32,360 nucleotides of DNA from the NCBI GenBank assembly GCA_013388515.1, contig JACAFC010000037.1:1-32360 (forward strand), written 5' to 3'. The position numbers and the translations under genes were made by a program. Origin of the DNA: Ignavibacteriaceae bacterium (GTDB lineage Bacteria; Bacteroidota; Ignavibacteria; Ignavibacteriales; Ignavibacteriaceae). The notes under the pieces were generated by a model. It did no database searches and was not told the origin of the DNA. It worked only from the letters and a program-made list of their open reading frames with translations. Positions 26,676 to 32,360 of this stretch are shown in pieces. Within the stretch, counting starts at the first letter, position 1, and the number at the start of each line of letters is the position of its first letter.

Positions 26676-27665
26676 ATGTACAATTTTTGCACACTTTTTA
26701 ACACAAACTATTTAGCCCGCGGCTTAGCTTTATACTATTCACTTGAGAAAGTATGCTCCGAGTTTCACCTTTATATTTTTGCTTTTGATAACGATACGTA
26801 TGAGATTCTAAATCGACTTGGCTTGAAAAACGCTACAATTATTTCACTTAAACAATTAGAGGATAATGAACTGCTGAGTGTAAAGAGCGATAGAACTTTA
26901 GCCGAGTACTGCTGGACTGCGACACCGGCAACAATTTATTATGTCCTCAAGAATTTTAATGTTGAAAGCTGTACTTACCTTGATGCAGATGTATATTTTT
27001 ATTTATCTCCCAAAGTAATTTTCGATGAGCTTGGCAGTAAATCTATTTTGATAACCGAACATAGATTTTCACCTGAGTATAAAAAGGATGAAAAGGAAAA
27101 TGGAAAATACTGTGTACAATTCATCACATTTAAAAACGATGAGCATGGTTTAGAAGCCTTAACCTGGTGGAAAAGCCAATGTATTCTATGGTGTTATAAC
27201 CGGCATGAAGATGGAAAATTCGGTGACCAAATGTATTTGAATGATTGGTCAACTCGATTCAAGAATGTGCATGTGCTTCAGCATCTTGGCGGGGGATTGG
27301 CCGGCTGGAATATTTCGCAGTATAATTTCATTAAGGAAAGCGAAAAATTTTACGGGGTTGAAAAAAAATCGGGCAAGCAGTTTGATGTTGTGTTCTATCA
27401 CTTTCATTATCTAAGAATGTATACTAACGGAAAAATAGATTTAGGCCCTCGGATAATTTCTGAGAAAGCAAAAGAATATTTCTACAAACCATATTTAAAA
27501 GAACTTGAGATGATAAAACAAAAAGTGCTGGCAACAAATTCCAACATTGACCCGTATGGAACAGAAAAACAAGTTTATAATTGGAGAACTCCCTTAAGAT
27601 ACATTAAACGAAAGCTTTTTGGGTTGCACAACGTCTCTTTGCTAAAGGATTACCTTAAACCGTGA
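26676..27665 (+). CDS. Glycosyltransferase-like protein with DxD motif
   Basis: A 329-residue soluble protein. The start YNFCTLFNTNYLARGLALYYSL and the motif CTYLDADVYFYLSP (Asp103-x-Asp105) resemble GT-A enzymes of the GT8 kind and related nucleotide-diphospho-sugar transferases. Further motifs are TEHRFSPEY, FGDQMYLNDW and QHLGGGLAGWNISQY, with a conserved FYHFHYLRMY near residue 250. Such proteins are common in Bacteroidota O-antigen or capsule loci, where their function is not well defined. It ends the plus arm, 33 bp after the flippase, and the next gene is 338 bp away. I call it a probable glycosyltransferase without specificity. Confidence 0.82.
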   Translation: MYNFCTLFNTNYLARGLALYYSLEKVCSEFHLYIFAFDNDTYEILNRLGLKNATIISLKQLEDNELLSVKSDRTLAEYCWTATPATIYYVLKNFNVESCTYLDADVYFYLSPKVIFDELGSKSILITEHRFSPEYKKDEKENGKYCVQFITFKNDEHGLEALTWWKSQCILWCYNRHEDGKFGDQMYLNDWSTRFKNVHVLQHLGGGLAGWNISQYNFIKESEKFYGVEKKSGKQFDVVFYHFHYLRMYTNGKIDLGPRIISEKAKEYFYKPYLKELEMIKQKVLATNSNIDPYGTEKQVYNWRTPLRYIKRKLFGLHNVSLLKDYLKP

Positions 27666-27728
27666 TTTATTTGTCCAAAATAAAAGAAACTCTCTCTAAT
27701 CTCTCCCTTGTAAAAGGAGATACTTACC

Positions 27729-27749
27729 CGCCTTGGCTTGCCAATGGCG
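27729..27749. other. GC-rich hairpin in the intergenic stretch
   Basis: CGCC + TTGGC pair with GCCAA + GGCG around a TT loop, with one bulged T. No T-run follows, so it is not a standard terminator. Confidence 0.5.
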
Positions 27750-27825
27750 AGACAGGTTGACAATAAACAATAAATGATGATGTTCTGCCAGGATATTTAT
27801 TTATCGTCTAAAAAATTTTATAAAT

Positions 27826-27846
27826 CCTTCTCTCTGTGAGTGAAGG
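27826..27846. other. Imperfect palindrome in the intergenic stretch
   Basis: CCTTC pairs with GAAGG and CTC with GAG around a TGT loop, separated by one T-T mismatch. It is followed by GTGGGGATGAATTT, a non-T-rich sequence. Confidence 0.5.
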
Positions 27847-28003
27847 GTGGGGATGAATTTTCTGGGGATAAAAAATTTTTCGTTATTAGAAAGGTTCCTT
27901 TGTTTTTAAAATCATTTATGACAGATGTGAACCGTGGTGCTGTTAACCAAGTTTTTATAAAAAATTGTAATTTTTGACTGTAGAAAAATAAAGGAAAATA
28001 AAT

Positions 28004-28312
28004 ATGGAAAATGAATCTTCACACGGCTTTTTATTTATGCAGCTTGTTTTGCAGAATCAGCAGCTGGCTATGATGTCCATGGGAAAACTTAAAAATCCAG
28101 TGAGTGACAAAATCGAACGCAACCTCGAGTTTGCAAAAATGTCCATTGATACACTTGATATGCTTGCAGCTAAAACAAAAGGCAATCTTTCGGAATATGA
28201 AGAGAAATTTTTAACCGAAGTTATCAAAGATTTAAAGCTTAACTACGTTGATGAAGTGAGTAAAGAACCAAAAACCACCACCGAACAGAAAGCAGAAAAA
28301 CCTAACGAATAA
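28004..28312 (+). CDS. DUF1844 family protein
   Basis: A 102-residue soluble, mostly helical protein. It carries the family signature in order: FLFMQLVLQNQQLAMMSMGKL, then NPVSDKIERNLEFAKMSIDTL, then LAAKTKGNLSEYEEKFL and a final VIKDLKLNYVDEV. The tail is charged and low in complexity (about the last 15 residues). DUF1844 proteins are small proteins of unknown function found widely in the FCB group and Planctomycetes. It has AAGGA about 9 nt upstream of the ATG. It is not linked to its neighbours by overlap, with 338 bp before it and 159 bp after it. Confidence 0.87.
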   Translation: MENESSHGFLFMQLVLQNQQLAMMSMGKLKNPVSDKIERNLEFAKMSIDTLDMLAAKTKGNLSEYEEKFLTEVIKDLKLNYVDEVSKEPKTTTEQKAEKPNE

Positions 28313-28471
28313 AGAATAAATTTATTAATTGCCTTTTTCAATTTTGCTTTCTATATTCCGCTAGGTTTTATAAACTATAGGGGCTTGAGAATGGTTTATT
28401 GCTTGCTTCATTTGATAACACACCAACTTAAAACAGACACACATACCTATGGCTAATGGAAGGATGCTAAT

Positions 28472-30220
28472 ATGAAACCCCAAATAAATCGCCAAATTTG
28501 TTTCTACTTTTTACTTTTGCCTTTTATCTTTTGTCTTGAAGCCACAGCGACGATACGCTATGTAAGCAAAACAGGCAGCAGCACTCCGCCGTACACTAGC
28601 TGGCTAACCGCAAGTGACAGCATACAGAAGTGCATTAACATTTGCCAAAGCGGAGATACAGTTTATGTTGCGAATGGAGTGTACAAAGAAAAAATAGTTA
28701 TGATTCCTGGATTATCGCTAATTGGAAGTGGAATGGATAGCTGTATAGTAGATTCAAGGGATTTGGAAGTCCCATCTGATCTTAGAACTATTTTAATAAC
28801 AGGAAGTTGTTTTTTAAAAGGCTTTGGAATAAACGTTTCATTTGCTAATACGGGTACTGGTATTATTGTTCAGGATGCTGATACTCAGTCTGTAATTCAG
28901 GACAACAAAATAAATAATGCTAGGAGAGGTATCTGGATTATTAATTCCAACGTGTCCTTTAAATCAAATATTATAACAAATGTAATTAATGGTATTCGTT
29001 TGGAGGCATTTAATGAAAATTATTTTCCTGTAATAGACAGTAATATAATAGTAACGGCCTTGACAGGAGAAGTTACCAATGGTATACAGGGTTCATTTGG
29101 AACATCACCAACTATAAGGAATAATCTAATTATTGGACAAGCTGGTGGTGGTGGACTTCATTTAATACTTAATCCAAAAGAGATAAGAAATAATTCATTT
29201 GAAAAAAAGGTGAATTCAGGCTTGTATGGTTATTACTTTTCATTAGGAGAAGGCATAATCGCTAATAATTTTATTACTGGAAGCTCTTCAGAATCAGCAT
29301 TTTGGATGTTTAGAGGGAAAAACAAAGTGTTTAATAATAATATAATGAACAGTAAAATGGGTTATACGCAGAATGCCGATAGTGTTGCTTTTTCTAATAA
29401 TAATGTATGGAATATTGAAAATCCTTACACAAATTTTATACCTGATAGTACAAACCTGATAGTTGATCCAATGCTTCTAAATGAAGATAGTTCTGATTTT
29501 CATTTGCAAAAATATTCACCTTTAATCGATACTGGTAATCCAAGTATTTTGGATAGAGACGGTAGCCGCAGCGATATTGGATTATATGGTGGACCTCTGG
29601 GAGAAACATATACTTACCAAGATTTATCACCCAAACCACCAAGAAATCTTTCTGGAATTGTTGATACGAATAAAATCATATTAAGATGGAATAAAAATAC
29701 AGAAGCAGATACCAGCTATTATAAAGTTTATAGGGACACTGTGCAGAATTTTATATTAGACTCAACTAAGCTTGTATCTTCAACAACCGATACTTCTTTT
29801 ATACAACTCGTACAACCAAATGTAAACATGTTTTTTTATAAAATTACTTGCGTTGACGATCAAGGTAATGAATCAAATCCTTCAGAAGAACTTTTTATCG
29901 ATCCAACCTCTGTAAATGACTATCCAATAATTATAAATAACTATATACTTTATCAAAATTATCCAAATCCCTTTAATCCATCTACTGTTATAGGATATAA
30001 ATTGAAAGAAAGAGGTTATGTAAAATTATCAGTATATGATATTAGAGGTGAACTAATCAAATATCTCGTAAATGAAGAGCAAGAAACAGGATATTATGAA
30101 ACACAACTAAAGTTTGATGAGACTTTTGCATCTGGAGTTTACCTATATAAACTAGACATAAAAAATCAGAACCAAATTCCTGTTTTTACTGAATTAAGGA
30201 AAATGGTGTTTATTAAATAA
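28472..30220 (+). CDS. Secreted right-handed parallel beta-helix protein with type IX secretion C-terminal domain
   Basis: A 582-residue protein. It starts at ATG 28472 with AAGGA 8 nt upstream and has a signal peptide (residues about 1-26, ending ATATIRY). Residues about 28-365 are a DUF1565/pectate-lyase-like beta-helix (GDTVYVANGVYKEKI, then many N-x-I repeats such as NNLIIGQ, NNFITG). Residues about 390-475 resemble a fibronectin type III domain (PPRNLSGIVDTNKIILRWNKN). The last about 90 residues hold the sorting domain: YQNYPNPFNPSTVIGYKL, VYDIRGELIKYL, GVYLYKL. It should cross the outer membrane by the Por/type IX system and stay on the cell surface or in the medium. Polysaccharide binding or lyase activity is possible but no catalytic residues can be singled out. 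Confidence 0.9.
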   Translation: MKPQINRQICFYFLLLPFIFCLEATATIRYVSKTGSSTPPYTSWLTASDSIQKCINICQSGDTVYVANGVYKEKIVMIPGLSLIGSGMDSCIVDSRDLEVPSDLRTILITGSCFLKGFGINVSFANTGTGIIVQDADTQSVIQDNKINNARRGIWIINSNVSFKSNIITNVINGIRLEAFNENYFPVIDSNIIVTALTGEVTNGIQGSFGTSPTIRNNLIIGQAGGGGLHLILNPKEIRNNSFEKKVNSGLYGYYFSLGEGIIANNFITGSSSESAFWMFRGKNKVFNNNIMNSKMGYTQNADSVAFSNNNVWNIENPYTNFIPDSTNLIVDPMLLNEDSSDFHLQKYSPLIDTGNPSILDRDGSRSDIGLYGGPLGETYTYQDLSPKPPRNLSGIVDTNKIILRWNKNTEADTSYYKVYRDTVQNFILDSTKLVSSTTDTSFIQLVQPNVNMFFYKITCVDDQGNESNPSEELFIDPTSVNDYPIIINNYILYQNYPNPFNPSTVIGYKLKERGYVKLSVYDIRGELIKYLVNEEQETGYYETQLKFDETFASGVYLYKLDIKNQNQIPVFTELRKMVFIK

Positions 30221-30237
30221 TAAAAGCAGATAATAAA

Positions 30238-32360
30238 ATGAAAGCCGCATTTAGTTTCTTGTTACTTTGTCTTTTATGTTTTGCAATGTTGCCGCAGCAG
30301 AAATTTAGGACGGGTGTATATGCTAACCTGCCGCCAGATCAAAACTCCAGACAAAATTTATGGCAAGTTAAAAACATGGGCGCAAATTCGGTAATACATC
30401 ATTCAAGAACAGATGCCTGGCATAGTAAGGACAGCTTGGAGTATTATGGATTTGATGATGTAATCATTTTTAATGCTTATAATAATGCAGATTACATTCA
30501 TCACTACTCTGGGGGATATTATACCCGGTGGGAAGCAGAGAATAATGAACTTATTGGAGGGAAAACGCCAGTTGTTAAATATGAATTTGGAATTGATTCT
30601 GGGACAAGCTGGATGAGTGGATTATCTAGCAATAATATCGGCAAATATTTAATCACAGGACCTGACTATGTACAGGATAGAAAATATAAATTTTATTATG
30701 ATACGAGTACGATATCATACAGTGTTAACTTTAGATTACGAATAGATGGCTCACTAACAGCTGGAGATAGTGTTTGTGAAATCTCAGTAAGGTATAGAAC
30801 CATAGATAATAAAGACTCAATCTTATCAAAGAAAAAATTATTTGATTTTGATCTTTCAAATAGTTTTGATACCATCAGATTGCATTATACAATTCCAGAA
30901 AAAATATATGGAACAACCACAGAAATTCCATATGGAATAATCAGCGGAGGAAAAGAGAAATATGGCGATGCTCATCTTGATGAACCTTATGATGGATCCT
31001 ATGGTGTGCAATTTAATGTAAAATGGTTAGGAAATCGAAACCTTTATGTTGATTATATAGAAGTATATGACGACAATGTGTGGGCGAATTATTTAGAAGA
31101 TCAAAGTTATGTAAAAAATTTAATCAGTAGTTATTCCTCCACATATAGAACTAATAATACTAGATACTGGTATAGTTTGGATGAACCACAAAGCATTGAT
31201 AATTATGAACCATATAAAATGGTACAACATGTTTTAGACAGTATTGGATCCCAACCTTTAATTACTGCTTTTTATCCTGCCTGGGATGGTAAGAAAAACC
31301 ATGAATTTACAATTAAAAGGTTTTTAGAAACTGTTCAGCCTGAAAGATTAATGTATGACTACTATCCTTACTACTATGGCGATGACTATCCGGATGAAAA
31401 ATGTTTACGGCAGCAGCATGATTTGATGCAAGAACCTTTTATCGAAAGTTATGGCTTTCCACCAATTGGCGATTATTATTATGTTGTTCAATCATTCGGC
31501 TATACTCCCGAATGCAGTACAGATGCTGATCATCAGTCAAGAAAACCAAATAGTAGGCAATTAAGAGCATCAGTAATGTTAGCATTAGCCCATGGAACCA
31601 AAGGCATCTTCTTCTGGCCTTATTATTCATACAATACAACTTCAAAATGTGGCACAATTTTAACCAATGCTATAGTAGATACTCTAAATAATCCAACTGA
31701 ATTGTATTATGAAATTAAGAATAATATTTTTTCTCGACTAAATTCAACATTAGGTAATACACTTGTAAATCTCAAGTACAAGGGAAATTATATTAATGTA
31801 ACGCAGCAAAGCCAGCTACCGGTATCAAACGATTATCTTACTCTGCAATCGAATGGTTCAGACTTTAACTGGCATGCTGGATTATTGCTTGATAAAAAAG
31901 ACAGTGTTAATAACAAGTATTTTTTATTAGTTAATCTTCGTACCGATACTGTTAGAACAGCTAAATTAGAGATTACCAACAATTCAGGTTACAACAACTT
32001 ACGAGTTAGAAATGTAGAAGATTCCTCTTTAGATACTACAGTTACTTCAAGTGCATGTACATTATACCAAACATTACAAGCTGGTGATGGAAAGTTATAC
32101 CAAGTAGCACCAGTAGTTAAGTATGGTGGTAAGATAAAAACAAATGAAACCATAAGCTTACCAATCTCACTTCTTGGTGAACTAACAGTTGAATCTGGTG
32201 CAACGCTGACGATCAGTGCGAATTATGATATTTATAAAAATATTACTGTTAATGCTGGCGGCAGTATTATTGTTACCGAAGGCAAACAATTAAAATTTTA
32301 TGATGGAGCTTATTTAAATGTTAATGGAAATTTAACTGCTAATGGTTCGCCGACAGATAA
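30238..32360 (+). CDS. Large secreted glycoside-hydrolase-like protein, 3' truncated by window edge
   Basis: The frame from ATG 30238 stays open for 707 codons to the window end without a stop. It begins 17 bp after the beta-helix gene, so both are probably on one transcript. The N-terminus is a signal peptide (KAAFSFLLLCLLCFAMLPQQ, about 20 residues). The protein is rich in Tyr, Asn and Trp. Features pointing to a TIM-barrel carbohydrate-active enzyme are RYWYSLDEPQSID (Asp315-Glu316, a candidate acid/base), ITAFYPAWDG, LMYDYYPYYYG, and LALAHGTKGIFFWPYYSY, the usual late-barrel pattern of such enzymes. From about residue 630 the sequence turns to a beta-helix-like repeat (GELTVESGATLTIS, ITVNAGGSIIV) of the sort that precedes a type IX sorting domain. 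The end and any sorting domain are outside the window. The family cannot be named. Confidence 0.8.
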   Translation, partial: MKAAFSFLLLCLLCFAMLPQQKFRTGVYANLPPDQNSRQNLWQVKNMGANSVIHHSRTDAWHSKDSLEYYGFDDVIIFNAYNNADYIHHYSGGYYTRWEAENNELIGGKTPVVKYEFGIDSGTSWMSGLSSNNIGKYLITGPDYVQDRKYKFYYDTSTISYSVNFRLRIDGSLTAGDSVCEISVRYRTIDNKDSILSKKKLFDFDLSNSFDTIRLHYTIPEKIYGTTTEIPYGIISGGKEKYGDAHLDEPYDGSYGVQFNVKWLGNRNLYVDYIEVYDDNVWANYLEDQSYVKNLISSYSSTYRTNNTRYWYSLDEPQSIDNYEPYKMVQHVLDSIGSQPLITAFYPAWDGKKNHEFTIKRFLETVQPERLMYDYYPYYYGDDYPDEKCLRQQHDLMQEPFIESYGFPPIGDYYYVVQSFGYTPECSTDADHQSRKPNSRQLRASVMLALAHGTKGIFFWPYYSYNTTSKCGTILTNAIVDTLNNPTELYYEIKNNIFSRLNSTLGNTLVNLKYKGNYINVTQQSQLPVSNDYLTLQSNGSDFNWHAGLLLDKKDSVNNKYFLLVNLRTDTVRTAKLEITNNSGYNNLRVRNVEDSSLDTTVTSSACTLYQTLQAGDGKLYQVAPVVKYGGKIKTNETISLPISLLGELTVESGATLTISANYDIYKNITVNAGGSIIVTEGKQLKFYDGAYLNVNGNLTANGSPTD

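Larger units (their letters stand above)
27666..28003. repeat. Hairpin-rich non-coding intergenic stretch (338 bp)
   Basis: No gene is seen. Three imperfect inverted repeats occur within 150 bp: CTCCCTTGTAAAAGGAG near 27704-27720, CGCC-TTGGC-TT-GCCAA-T-GGCG at 27729-27749, and CCTTC-T-CTC-TGT-GAG-T-GAAGG at 27826-27846. The base composition of the middle part (CCCGCCTTGGC, GGCGAGACAGG) is unlike the AT-rich surroundings. It looks like a dispersed palindromic repeat element, but only one copy is in the window. Whether it is repeated elsewhere cannot be told here. Confidence 0.45.

Noticed and set aside
27666-28003. CRISPR array or insertion sequence
   Set aside because: No direct repeats with regular spacers and no transposase are present; only imperfect palindromes.
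31439-31657. Minus-strand 72-residue frame
   Set aside because: It is fully inside the open frame 30238-32360 on the plus strand and has no supporting signals.

Overview
The window is AT-rich bacterial chromosome. It probably comes from the Bacteroidota/Chlorobiota/Ignavibacteriota side of the tree, and an Ignavibacteria-like organism fits best. The support is a secreted protein ending in a type IX (Por) secretion C-terminal domain with the YPNPFNPST signature, a TonB-dependent-receptor-type outer-membrane barrel with a carboxypeptidase-regulatory-like N-terminus, a DUF6132 protein, lipoproteins with lipoboxes, and one promoter-like TTTG-N21-TAnnTTTG element. I see no rRNA, tRNA, CRISPR array, transposase or phage gene. 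Taxonomy is inference from family content only.

Region 1 (1-7007, + strand) holds four consecutive ADP-ribosylglycohydrolase-fold (ARH/DraG) paralogues, the first cut by the window edge. After a 216-bp gap with a promoter-like element come a sodium:solute symporter and a lipoprotein-like endonuclease/exonuclease/phosphatase (EEP) enzyme. The four ARH copies differ at the metal-binding acidic residues. Copies 1 and 4 look canonical, copy 2 has lost the C-terminal Asp-x-Asp pair, and copy 3 belongs to a longer subtype with an extra N-terminal region. This is the most unusual block: it could import and break down an N-glycosidic or ADP-ribose-like compound, but the substrate is not visible in the sequence.

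Region 2 (7000-11005) is house-keeping and envelope peptide/glycan turnover: an M19 dipeptidase facing a divergent M61 aminopeptidase with a PDZ domain, and a two-gene minus-strand operon of a DUF350 membrane protein and an SLT-type lytic transglycosylase.

Region 3 (11206-19158) starts with an outer-membrane beta-barrel receptor interrupted by a single in-frame TAA. It continues on the minus strand with a NodU-type carbamoyltransferase coupled to an SxtJ-like membrane protein, an unknown 128-aa protein, a VOC protein, a DUF6132 protein, and an Ig-like lipoprotein with a clear terminator.

Region 4 (19419-27665) is a surface-glycan locus split into two divergent arms. The minus arm has two GT4 glycosyltransferases and a WcaJ-type initiating glycosylphosphotransferase. 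The plus arm has a GT2, a CgeB-like glycosyltransferase, a Wzx-type flippase and a DxD-containing glycosyltransferase-like protein. No Wzy polymerase or Wzz co-polymerase is present in the window. The carbamoyltransferase nearby could decorate this glycan, but that is inference.

Region 5 (27666-32360) begins with a 338-bp hairpin-rich intergenic stretch. It is followed by a DUF1844 protein, a secreted parallel beta-helix protein with a type IX sorting domain, and 17 bp later a large secreted protein (more than 700 residues, glycoside-hydrolase-like features) that runs off the window end.
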